NCBI GenBank assembly: GCA_965238215.1
Contig: OZ250180.1
Coordinates: 1,178,001 to 1,242,000 of the forward strand
Length of the DNA stretch: 64,000 bases
From: JAPULR01 sp965238215
Lineage (GTDB): Bacteria > Chloroflexota > Dehalococcoidia > Lucifugimonadales > GCA-2712585
Reading direction: 5' to 3'
Shown: positions 15,623 to 22,621 of the stretch, one piece after another
Numbering within the stretch: position 1 is the first letter of the stretch
How the letters are laid out: each line of letters opens with the position of its first letter
Notes under the pieces: generated by a model
The model's input: only the letters and a program-made list of their open reading frames with translations
Told to the model about the DNA's origin: nothing
Databases searched by the model: none
Translations under genes and position numbers: made by a program

Positions 15623-16513
15623 GTGAAGTACGCCTTCTTCCCGGGGTGCGTATCACGAGGGGGGTGCCCGGAGTTGTATCCGGCCACCATCAAGGTTTGC
15701 GAGCGGCTAGGTCTGGAGTTGGACGGGCTGGACAAGCGGGGGGCGACGTGCACGGGCGCGGGAGTGCTGCAGGAGAAGAACCAGTTTTTGGCAGACGTGT
15801 TCAACGCACGGACTTTTGCGCTAGCGGAGCAGCTAGACCTGCCGCTGTTGACGATTTGCAGCACATGCCAGGGCGTTATGAGCCAGGCCAACAAGAGGCT
15901 GAAGGACGATGCGGATTATCTGGCGCGGGTGAACCTCCATCTGGCGCTGGAGGGGTTGCAGTATAAGGGGACGGCGCAGCCGCGGCATCTGCTGTGGACA
16001 CTCATCGAGGACGTGGGGGTGGAGGAGTTGAAGAGTTTTGTGATTCGCCCTCTGACGAATTTGCGGGTGGCGCCCTTCTACGGATGCTACATCGTAAGGC
16101 CGACGGACGCGTTGGAGTTTAAGCTTTACCCGGAGCGGGAGGACTCGCTGGAGCGGGTGATGGAGGCGCTGGGCGCGGACGTGGTGGACTTCCCGGGGAA
16201 GACCCGGTGTTGCGGGTTCCCGATTCTGACCATCAACGAGCGGAATTCAGTCAAGATGGTGGCCCGTCATACGTCGGACGCCAAGGACCTGGGCGCGGAC
16301 GCGATGGTGACGCCTTGTCCGTTATGTCATCTGAACCTGGACGGGTACCAACCGAAAGCCATGCAGCAGGCCCAGCGGGACATCAACATACCGATAATCC
16401 ACCTGCCTCAACTGTTGGGGTTAGCGATGGGCTTCGATGCCAAAGAGATGGGGCTATCGCGGCATATCATTTCGGCGAAGCGGGTGTTGAGCAAGATTCA
16501 GGTGCCGGCTTAG
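15623..16513 (+). CDS. CCG-domain protein, HdrB / SdhE-like subunit
   Basis: A 296-aa protein with two CCG cysteine-rich modules, as in heterodisulfide reductase subunit B and the third subunit of anchorless SDH complexes. Module one: FFPGCVSRGGCPE, then CTGAGV and ICSTCQGV. Module two: YGCYIVRP, then KTRCCGFP and TPCPLCHLNLDG. In module one the usual CC pair is reduced to a single Cys (ATCTGAG). It follows sdhB by 35 bp with GGAGGG upstream, so it is likely the membrane-facing or quinone/thiol-reactive subunit of this complex. Confidence 0.88.
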   Translation: MKYAFFPGCVSRGGCPELYPATIKVCERLGLELDGLDKRGATCTGAGVLQEKNQFLADVFNARTFALAEQLDLPLLTICSTCQGVMSQANKRLKDDADYLARVNLHLALEGLQYKGTAQPRHLLWTLIEDVGVEELKSFVIRPLTNLRVAPFYGCYIVRPTDALEFKLYPEREDSLERVMEALGADVVDFPGKTRCCGFPILTINERNSVKMVARHTSDAKDLGADAMVTPCPLCHLNLDGYQPKAMQQAQRDINIPIIHLPQLLGLAMGFDAKEMGLSRHIISAKRVLSKIQVPA

Positions 16514-17168
16514 GTCTTTTTTCCCTGGCCGTCGGTTTTTGCTGTTCCAAGCGCTGGGCGTGATTTCCATCGGTGAGGGTATCTACGCCTACCGTCTTTG
16601 ATTTCGATTAGAGTGTGCCGCTTCGTTTTGCGGCGTGTTTCTTTAGAAGTTGACCTCTGGCCGCGTATGGTCACTATTACCCCACCCACCGCGCCTTTTG
16701 TCTGGGGTGAGGTGGTTTTGGCCTATTTGAATCGGCCTTCGTTCAACGCTGTACCAAGCACTTGTCCAATCAGATTCTTAATTACGATTCGCTTTGTTCA
16801 GAATAACATGTGGGCCGAATGGGGACAGGTAATACGGTTATCAAGAGGGGAGGGGTTGAGGGCTGGAGACGGTGTATTCCCAGCCCCTGGCCCCTGCGAA
16901 TAAGGGGGTGGGAATAACGGATAAGAGAGGGGATGGGTTCCCGCCTGCGGAGACCTTTCGTAACTGCTAGTGCAAGACCATATTGGGCAGAATAGACATG
17001 GGGTTCAATACTAAATCCCCACCCCTGGATTCCGGCTCGGGGGCCGGAATGACGGATGGGCGAAGATGGGTCCCCGCATTCGCGAGGACAACGAGTGTGG
17101 GGTCTACGCGGGAATAACTGGTGATGGGCAGGCACGTGGAGGGGAACGGGCTCCCACAAGGGACGCCC
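16514..17168. repeat. Unique gap, then dispersed repeats and a truncated MITE
   Basis: 16514-16840 shows no gene or repeat that I recognise. 16870-17168 holds 'ggatgggttcccgcctgc' split by the truncated 123-bp-type element at 16949. It continues with 'gatgggtccccgcattcgcgaggacaacg' and the left half of a 'gggctcccacaagggacgcccct' repeat that is interrupted at 17170 by the IS110 element. Confidence 0.65.
16949..17055. mobile_element. Truncated MITE-like element (subtype B)
   Basis: It begins with a variant of the terminal repeat (GGAGACCTTTCGTAAC). It then follows the inverse complement of the element at 32730-32852 closely ('tgctagtg.aagaccatattgg.cagaata.acatggggttcaat') down to 'ccggaatgacgg'. 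There it stops, with the right terminal repeat missing. Its left end sits in 'cccgcctgc', the same repeat target as the full copies. Confidence 0.75.
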
Positions 17169-17170
17169 CT

Positions 17171-17321
17171 TGTATATTGGAGGAGGCGGGGCAGACCGAC
17201 CGCCCCTTGGTCTCGGAGACCGTCCCGTAGCATGGTCGCCCCGCCTGTCTAATCTTAGAGCCCGAACAGTTGCCTGGGCCAGTGAGCCCGTATCTGCAAG
17301 GATGGGCCGAAGGAGTAGCTG
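17171..17321 (+). ncRNA. Putative IS110 bridge RNA
   Basis: Two internal-loop hairpins can be drawn. First: stem GGCGGGGC-a-GACC (17185-17197) with GGTC-GCCCCGCC (17234-17245); 5' loop strand 17198-17208 contains ACCGCCCCT; inner hairpin GGTCT-cgg-AGACC (17209-17221); 3' loop strand 17222-17233 contains CCCGTAG. These read as left and right target guides for CGCCCCT/CTACGGG, the interrupted repeat. Second: stem GCCC (17260-17263) with GGGC (17304-17307); 5' strand contains ACAGTTGC (17266-17273), identical to the right end at 18266-18273; inner hairpin GGGC-cagtga-GCCC (17276-17289); 3' strand has CTGCAAGG, whose complement pairs mostly with the left end CTTGTATA. The order target loop then donor loop is the known bridge-RNA order. 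Confidence 0.75.
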
Positions 17322-18257
17322 ATGATTGTAGGGATAGATGTATCGAAGGAATGGGTGGATGTTGCGGTGCGCCCCACGGGCGAGTCGTGGCAAGTCGGCC
17401 AAGACCGGGAAGCGATAGACGCTCTCGTCGTCCAATTGAAGGCCCTGGCGCCACAACTTGTCGTCATGGAGGCCACCGGAGGGTATGAGAGATCTCTTGT
17501 AGCCGCCCTCGGCGTGGCGGGCGTACCCGTTGCCGTAGTCAATCCACGCCAGGTTCGGGACTTTGCCCGTTCCCAGGGCATACTCGCCAAGACCGACCGG
17601 CTCGACGCCGCCGTTATCGCCCACTTCGGGGAGGTCAGTGGTGTGGTCCCCCAGCCACTCGTATCTGCGGAGGCACGAGAGTTTGAAGGGTTCGTCGCAC
17701 GTCGCCGCCAACTCATACAGATGCGAACCGCCGAGCAATTGCGGCGGCGCAACGCCTTGCCCCCTGTTCAACAGAGTATCGACCAGGTAGTCACCTTCCT
17801 TGATCAGCAGTTGAAGGGTATCGACGATGACCTGGAACGGCGTCTGCGGGAGAGTCCGCTGTGGCACGAGCGGGAGACGCTTCTTAGGAGCGTGCCTGGC
17901 GTTGGACCGGTGACCAGCTTCAGCCTGCTGGCGGATCTACCTGAGCTGGGATCCCTCGACCGCAGAGCCGTTGCGGCCCTGGTGGGTGTGGCGCCTCTGA
18001 GCCGTGACAGCGGGAAGTTCCGAGGCACCCGCAGTTGCTGGGGAGGCCGTGCCAAAGTGCGTGCCGGGCTGTACATGTCCACCTTGGTAGCCATCCAATG
18101 GAATCCGGTGCTGAGAGAGTTCTATGAGCGTCTGCTCAGAGCGGGTAAGCCTCGGAAGGTAGCCCTCACGGCGTGTATGCGTAAGCTGCTGACTATTCTC
18201 AATGCCATGCTCAAACATGGCACAAAATGGGAGGCCGACCATGCTCTCAACGCTTGA
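17322..18257 (+). CDS. IS110-family transposase (DEDD recombinase)
   Basis: A 311-aa full-length IS110 transposase. Seen: N-terminal RuvC-like DEDD domain beginning MIVGIDVSKEWVDVAV (Asp6), VVMEATGGYE (Glu50), ILAKTDRLDAAV (Asp92, Asp95). A coiled middle with EQLRRRNALPPVQQSIDQ follows. The C-terminal Tnp_20 domain has SVPGVGPVTSFSLLADLPELG, VGVAPLSRDSGKFRGTRS (candidate catalytic Ser230) and GGRAKVRAGLYM. AAGGAG lies 8 bases upstream of ATG 17322. The stop codon overlaps the TTGACC box that becomes a -35 element in the circular form. Confidence 0.96.
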   Translation: MIVGIDVSKEWVDVAVRPTGESWQVGQDREAIDALVVQLKALAPQLVVMEATGGYERSLVAALGVAGVPVAVVNPRQVRDFARSQGILAKTDRLDAAVIAHFGEVSGVVPQPLVSAEAREFEGFVARRRQLIQMRTAEQLRRRNALPPVQQSIDQVVTFLDQQLKGIDDDLERRLRESPLWHERETLLRSVPGVGPVTSFSLLADLPELGSLDRRAVAALVGVAPLSRDSGKFRGTRSCWGGRAKVRAGLYMSTLVAIQWNPVLREFYERLLRAGKPRKVALTACMRKLLTILNAMLKHGTKWEADHALNA

Positions 18258-18259
18258 CC
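18254..18259 (+). promoter_or_regulatory. -35 half of a junction promoter (IS right end)
   Basis: TTGACC here and TATATT at 17173-17178 are far apart in the integrated element. If the right end (…acagttgCT) is joined to the left end (tgTATATT…), the spacer is CCCAAGACAGTTGCTTG, exactly 17 bp. That makes a near-consensus sigma70 promoter reading into the bridge RNA and transposase. IS110 circles are known to build promoters this way. Confidence 0.7.
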
Positions 18260-18274
18260 CCCAAGACAGTTGCT

Positions 18275-18446
18275 ACGGGTGCAGGGGGAATGGGTTCCCG
18301 CCTCCGCGGGAACAACGGAAGGAGGACGGAGGGCGGAGGGGATCCATGAGGGCAACGAGATTCCCCGGCTCCGCTTTGCTGCGTTCGGAATGACATCTGG
18401 AGGAGGTGGCTGAGTAGGGGATGTGGCGGGGGGTTATTGGGGGGGG
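18275..18446. repeat. Dispersed repeats downstream of the IS
   Basis: 'acgggtgcaggggg' (the right half of the split repeat) is followed by 'gggttcccgcctccgcgggaacaacgg', 'gagattccccggctccgctttgctgcgttcggaatgaca' and a G-rich spacer. No gene. Confidence 0.7.
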
Positions 18447-19493
18447 TTATTGGAGGGGGAGGGGGGATTGGAGCCACTTGCTGGTGTCGTTGACTTCGAG
18501 GGTGGTCACCCACTTGACCCACTGGTAGCCGCGTCGGCTAGGGGCCACGAGCCGGAGGGGGAAGCCGTGTCGATGGGACAGTGTTTCGTCGCCGACGGTG
18601 GTGGCGAGAAGGAGTTCGTCGGTCTCATCGATGGAGAATCGTCGGGTGTAGCCGGTGACGGAGCGAACGGTGACGCTGGCGGCGTCGGGCTTGAGTCCTG
18701 CCCGGTCGAGGACCTGTCTTAGAGGTATGCCCGTCCAGTGCTGGGTGGAGTGCCAGCCGCCGGTGCAGTCGAGGGTGGCGGTCAGTTGCGCCTTGTGGGC
18801 GGCGATTTCGGGGTAGTCGAGGGTGAGTTCTCGTTCGACGTGTCCCGTTACTTGGAGGCGCCAGTTGGCAGGGTCGATGGGTTGTGGGTCGTCGTTTATC
18901 CAGGATGTCGAGGGGAAGTTGTTGCCGGAGAAGCTGGCGGCGGCGTAGGAGCCGGTGAATCGTCGCTGGCTGCCGGGGAGTTTGAGACCGAAGGCGCTGA
19001 ATTCGGCGATCTGCCATAGGGCTAAGCCAGCAAGAGCGAGACCGCCGGTACGGAGGAAGTTGCGTCGCTGGGCCCAGAAGATGGGGCGGAGGGTCCAACG
19101 GTGAGAGAAGGCGTGCCACAGCAGGAGGGGTGCCAGAGGCACTGATACGTAGATGTGCCAGCTGACGCCGCTGAAGCCTTGGATTTGGAAGGGGCCGGTG
19201 TGACTCCAAGTCAGGGCAAGGGCTATGGATAGGGCAAGGAGCAGCATTGTGGCCAGGGAGCCGTAGGGGATGGGAGCGGGCCTTGTGGCGCGGCGTCGCT
19301 TGAGGCTGGCGAGAGAGCGGAATATGTTGCGTCCTTTCCAGAGGAAGACGGCAAGGATGGCGAAGCCGAAGATTCGGTGGAGGTGGAGGAAGATGGCGCG
19401 ATCCGAGGAGCCGGAGACGAGCCCGAAGAGTCCGGTGCCCAGTTCTGCGGCGAGAAGGAGAAGCAGGATGACGTTTGCCCAGGGGTATGGCAT
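18447..19493 (-). CDS. Membrane-anchored molybdopterin-dependent oxidoreductase, sulfite-oxidase fold
   Basis: A 348-aa fusion. The N-terminal 150 residues carry about four hydrophobic helices with paired histidines (FLHLHRIFGFAI, FSGVSWHIYVSVPLAPLLLWHAFSHRW), like a ferric-reductase or cytochrome b561-type anchor. After a short RNFLRTGG linker comes an oxidoreductase molybdopterin-binding domain. It has WINDDPQPIDPANWRLQVTG, the Mo-ligand Cys in LDCTGGWHSTQHWTGIPL, and C-terminal LRLVAPSRRGYQWVKWVTTLEV. The substrate is unknown. It should need the molybdate importer encoded at 45-48 kb. Confidence 0.88.
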   Translation of the reverse strand: MPYPWANVILLLLLAAELGTGLFGLVSGSSDRAIFLHLHRIFGFAILAVFLWKGRNIFRSLASLKRRRATRPAPIPYGSLATMLLLALSIALALTWSHTGPFQIQGFSGVSWHIYVSVPLAPLLLWHAFSHRWTLRPIFWAQRRNFLRTGGLALAGLALWQIAEFSAFGLKLPGSQRRFTGSYAAASFSGNNFPSTSWINDDPQPIDPANWRLQVTGHVERELTLDYPEIAAHKAQLTATLDCTGGWHSTQHWTGIPLRQVLDRAGLKPDAASVTVRSVTGYTRRFSIDETDELLLATTVGDETLSHRHGFPLRLVAPSRRGYQWVKWVTTLEVNDTSKWLQSPLPLQ

Positions 19494-20050
19494 TTTCGGT
19501 GTTTTTCCCGTTCTTGCGGGGTTCGGGCAGGAGGATTTTAGCGTGGGGGCTGTTCTTTGGCTACGAGGGAGAGAGGGGTTTGGTTTTATGGGGAGTGGGG
19601 TGGGTGGGTGAGTTGTAGGGAGGGAAGGGCAGTTCCCGAACCGGCCCTACGATATGAGGGTAGGATTGGGGACTCCATCTATTTGTTTTGGGGTATTCGT
19701 TTCCGGCGGGTCCGTGCCTGGAGTTGATTCGATTGGGTAATCGACCAGGGGGCGAGTTTAATTGCTTTTGTACCTGGGTTTGATTGAATTGGGTTGGTTT
19801 TTCGTTTCAAAAAAAGTAGGGCGAACGAATGACGGAAGGGGGTGGTCAGGGGTGCCCGGATGCAAGATTCCTCGAAGGACTCGGAATGACATGTGGGGGT
19901 TGGGATGGGATGGGTCCCCGCATTCGCGAGGACAACGGTTGGGGTGGGGGCGAGATTCCTCGGCTCCGCTCGGAATGACATGCAGTTAGAGAAGAGATGG
20001 GGAGGAGGGGATGGGTCCCCGCATCCGCGAGGACAACGGGGGGAGGAGGG
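19494..20050. repeat. Repeat field with a copy of the 'ttcgtttc' element
   Basis: No gene. 19618-19655 carries 'gcagttcccgaaccggccctacg'. 19678-19833 is a diverged copy of the module also at 7769 and 8246 ('ttcgtttccgg...gtgcctggagttgattcgatt...tttcaaaaaaagtagggc'). 19860-20040 alternates 'caagattcctcg...cggaatgaca' with 'gatgggtccccgcattcgcgaggacaacgg'. Confidence 0.7.
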
Positions 20051-21343
20051 TTAGGGTTGGAGGTTGGGGATGACGGTTTCGAAGGCTTGTATGGTCTGGT
20101 CTACGTCAGCGTCGGTGTGGGCTAGAGAGGGGTAGAATTTCTGTGGGCCCTGGAAGATTCCCTGTTCCTGGATGAGGTTGCGGAAGCGGGCCTTGATTGC
20201 GTTGTCGGCGGACAGGGTGGAGCGGTAGTCGGAGAGGGGGTCGTTGGTGAAGATGATGTCAAAGACGGGGTCTTCGCCGGTGGTCTGGGCGGGGATTTCG
20301 GCCTGGGCGCAGAGATTGTCCAAAGCATCGCGGAGCCTTCGTCCGGTGGCCCAGATGCGTTCGTAAGCGCCTTCTGTGCGGAGCTCGGCCAGAGTGGCTA
20401 AGCCGGCGGCGCAGGCGACGGGGTTACCGTTCAGGGTGCCGATCTGCCCCACGTGGTCGCCAGCGTCAACCCGGGACGAGTCGTAGGCCGCCATAATTTC
20501 CTCGCGGCCGCAGACGGCTGCCAGAGCATAGCCTCCGCCCATTATCTTGCCCACGGCGGTTAGGTCGGGGGTGACGCCGTAGTATTCCTGGGCGCCGCCG
20601 TAGGCCAGCCGGAAGCCGGTGACCACTTCGTCGAATATCAAGGGTATCTGGTAGTGGGCGGTGACTTCCCGGAGGGCCTGGAGGAAGCCGGGCTTGGGGG
20701 ATAGGATGCGCTGCATGGGTTCGATGATGACGGCGGCGAGGTCGTCATGGTTTTGCTCGATGATGGCTGTGGTAGTTTCGGCGTCGTTGAAAGGGGCGAT
20801 GAGCACAGTGTCAAGGACTGCCTCGGGGATGCCGCCGCTGCTGGGGTCAGGCTGGGGGAAGGGGTGAAGGGTACGGGGTGGGTTGCTCATGAGAGAGTAG
20901 TCGCTTGTGCCGTGGAAGCCACCCTCGAACTTGAGGATCTTGTCGCGTCGCCGGAAGGCGCGGGCGATGCGGAGAGCCTGGAAACAGGCGTCGGTGCCGC
21001 TGGTGGTGAAGCGGACTTTGTCGGCGCAGGGCACGGCGCGGACAAGCTCTTCGGCAAGGAGGACGGCGTATTGGTTGGTGGCGAAGAAGGTGCTGCCATC
21101 CTGGACGGCTTCGATGACGGCCTGGACGACGCTGGGGTGGGCGTGGCCGAGAACCATGGGGCCAGAACCCATGAGGTAGTCTATGTATTCGTTGCCGCTG
21201 ACGTCCCAGATGCGGGAGCCGCTGCCCCTTTTGACGATGAAGGAGTGGTCGGGGTCGAGGGCGACGTTGCCCAGAGAGCCTCCTGGGAAGAACTTCGTGG
21301 CCTTCTGGAGGAGAAGGGCTTCTTCGTGGCTAGGGTGGCGCAT
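20051..21343 (-). CDS. Class III aminotransferase, glutamate-1-semialdehyde aminomutase-like
   Basis: A 430-aa PLP enzyme of the class III family. Seen: KRGSGSRIWDVSGNEYIDYLMGSG, LGHAHPSV, RFTTSGTDACFQALRIARA (PLP phosphate site), FEGGFHGTSDY, LIFDEVVTGFRLAYGGAQ, and the Schiff-base Lys266 in AVGKIMGGGYALAAV. It resembles GSA aminomutase (hemL) in layout. Its ETTTAIIEQNHDDLAAVIIEPM region and lack of other haem genes nearby leave an amino-acid or amine transaminase role open. It lies 40 bp upstream of mdh on the same strand order (mdh then this gene). Confidence 0.85.
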   Translation of the reverse strand: MRHPSHEEALLLQKATKFFPGGSLGNVALDPDHSFIVKRGSGSRIWDVSGNEYIDYLMGSGPMVLGHAHPSVVQAVIEAVQDGSTFFATNQYAVLLAEELVRAVPCADKVRFTTSGTDACFQALRIARAFRRRDKILKFEGGFHGTSDYSLMSNPPRTLHPFPQPDPSSGGIPEAVLDTVLIAPFNDAETTTAIIEQNHDDLAAVIIEPMQRILSPKPGFLQALREVTAHYQIPLIFDEVVTGFRLAYGGAQEYYGVTPDLTAVGKIMGGGYALAAVCGREEIMAAYDSSRVDAGDHVGQIGTLNGNPVACAAGLATLAELRTEGAYERIWATGRRLRDALDNLCAQAEIPAQTTGEDPVFDIIFTNDPLSDYRSTLSADNAIKARFRNLIQEQGIFQGPQKFYPSLAHTDADVDQTIQAFETVIPNLQP

Positions 21344-21383
21344 GGCGGGCCTCCGGACGGGTGATTGGGAGCTAGCTGGCGTC

Positions 21384-22319
21384 TTAGGCCTGGTTCTTGT
21401 GCATCACATCCACCAGATCCTGAACGCTGGCGGCGGAGCGGTCCAACATCGCCTGTTCTTCGTCGGTGAGTTGGATTTGGATGACCTGCTCGACGCCGTT
21501 GGCTCCGAGCTTGACGGGCACGCCCATGGAGAGGCCGTTGATGCCATATTCACCCTCCAGAAGGGTGCAGGCGGGGAGGATGCGCTTCTTGTCGAGAAGG
21601 ATGGCCTCGGTCATCTGGGCGATGGCGGCGGAGGGGGCGTAGTAGGCGCTGCCAGCCTTGAGGAGGGCAACGATTTCGCCGCCGCCCTGCCGGGCGCGTT
21701 GGACGAGGGCGTCCACGGTCTCCTTGGGGAGGAGGTCGGAGATGGGGATGCCGCCGGCGGTGGTGTAACGAACGAGGGGGACCATGTCGTCGCCGTGGCC
21801 GCCCAGAACGTAGGCCTGGACGTCTTCGACGGAGACGCCGAGTTCCTGGGCGATGAAGGTGCGGAATCGGGCGGTGTCGAGGACGCCAGCCATGCCGAAG
21901 ACGCGATGCTTGGGAAAGCCGCTAACTTCGTAGGCGTGGTGGCACATGGCGTCGAGGGGGTTGCTGACGACCATGATGAGGGTGTTGGGGGAGTGCTTGA
22001 CGACCTGGGCGGTAACGCTACCGATGATTCTCATGTTGGTGAGGAGGAGGTCGTCGCGGCTCATGCCGGGGCGGCGGGCGATGCCGGCGGTGATGATTAC
22101 AAGGTCGGAATCGGCGGTTTCCTCGTAGCCGTTGCTGCCGGTTATCAGAGCATCGGATCCTATGACGGGGCCGGATTCGAGCATATCAAGGGCCTTGCCC
22201 TGAGGGAGGTCTTCAACGATGTCGACGAGGACGACGTCGGCATAGCCGAGCTCGTGGATGCGCTGGGCGGCGGTGGCGCCGACGTTGCCGGCGCCTACGA
22301 TGGTGACTTTCTTTCGCAT
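21384..22319 (-). CDS. mdh: Malate dehydrogenase (lactate-dehydrogenase-like)
   Basis: A 311-aa NAD-dependent malate dehydrogenase. Seen: KKVTIVGAGNVGATAAQRI, VLVDIVEDLPQGKALDM (acidic NAD-selecting residue), ITAGIARRPGMSRDDLL (substrate loop with the two Arg), MVVSNPLDAM, GMAGVLDTARFR and catalytic His in VLGGHGDDMVPLVRY. I start at ATG 22319 because upstream codons are translated repeats. With icd and sdhAB in the same window it supplies TCA-cycle steps. The gap to icd is filled by dispersed repeats. Confidence 0.95.
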   Translation of the reverse strand: MRKKVTIVGAGNVGATAAQRIHELGYADVVLVDIVEDLPQGKALDMLESGPVIGSDALITGSNGYEETADSDLVIITAGIARRPGMSRDDLLLTNMRIIGSVTAQVVKHSPNTLIMVVSNPLDAMCHHAYEVSGFPKHRVFGMAGVLDTARFRTFIAQELGVSVEDVQAYVLGGHGDDMVPLVRYTTAGGIPISDLLPKETVDALVQRARQGGGEIVALLKAGSAYYAPSAAIAQMTEAILLDKKRILPACTLLEGEYGINGLSMGVPVKLGANGVEQVIQIQLTDEEQAMLDRSAASVQDLVDVMHKNQA

Positions 22320-22621
22320 GTTAGGCGTTTCTCCTGTTTTTAGGTTGATGGAACGGGCGGTTCGCGAACCGCCCTTGCGAGACGGGACAAAGATGGGTCC
22401 CCGCATTCGCGAGGACAAGGGAAGGGAAATTGGTTTTTTGGGAGTTGGTAATGTTGGACGTGAGCACACAACGGGCGACCACAAGGGTCGCCCCTACGGA
22501 GGCGGGATGGATAGGGGTTGCGGGAGGGGATGGGTTCACGCCTGCGCGGGAACAAACGGGGCAGGATGGGTCCCCGCATCCGCGAGGACAAGAGAGGGGG
22601 AAAAGAGGGGTGGGCATGGGG
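22320..22621. repeat. Dispersed repeats between icd and mdh
   Basis: 'gggcggttcgcgaaccgcccttgcg', 'gatgggtccccgcattcgcgaggacaag', 'gggcgaccacaagggtcgcccctacgg', 'gggttcacgcctgcgcgggaacaaacgg' and 'gggtccccgcatccgcgaggacaag' follow one another. No gene or terminator could be separated from them. Confidence 0.7.

Larger units (their letters stand above)
17169..18274 (+). mobile_element. Complete IS110-family insertion sequence with bridge-RNA leader
   Basis: About 1104 bp, with a CT dinucleotide at both ends (17169-17170 and 18273-18274). Left flank is 'cacaagggacgccc', right flank is 'acgggtgcaggggg'. Removing the element and one CT restores the common repeat 'cccacaagggacgcccctacggg'. There are no terminal inverted repeats and no target duplication beyond CT, as expected for IS110. 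The transposase is intact at 17322-18257 and the noncoding leader of 151 bp lies upstream of it. No second copy is present in the window. Confidence 0.88.

Noticed and set aside
16598..16903. Plus-strand 101-codon ORF after the CCG protein
   Set aside because: No family resemblance, no ribosome binding site, and it runs into repeats; treated as noncoding.
17266..18273. The ACAGTTGC pair 1000 bp apart taken as a target-site duplication
   Set aside because: The left copy lies 96 bp inside the element within a loop of the leader; the repeat reconstruction puts the true ends at CT 17169 and CT 18273. The left copy is better read as a donor guide.
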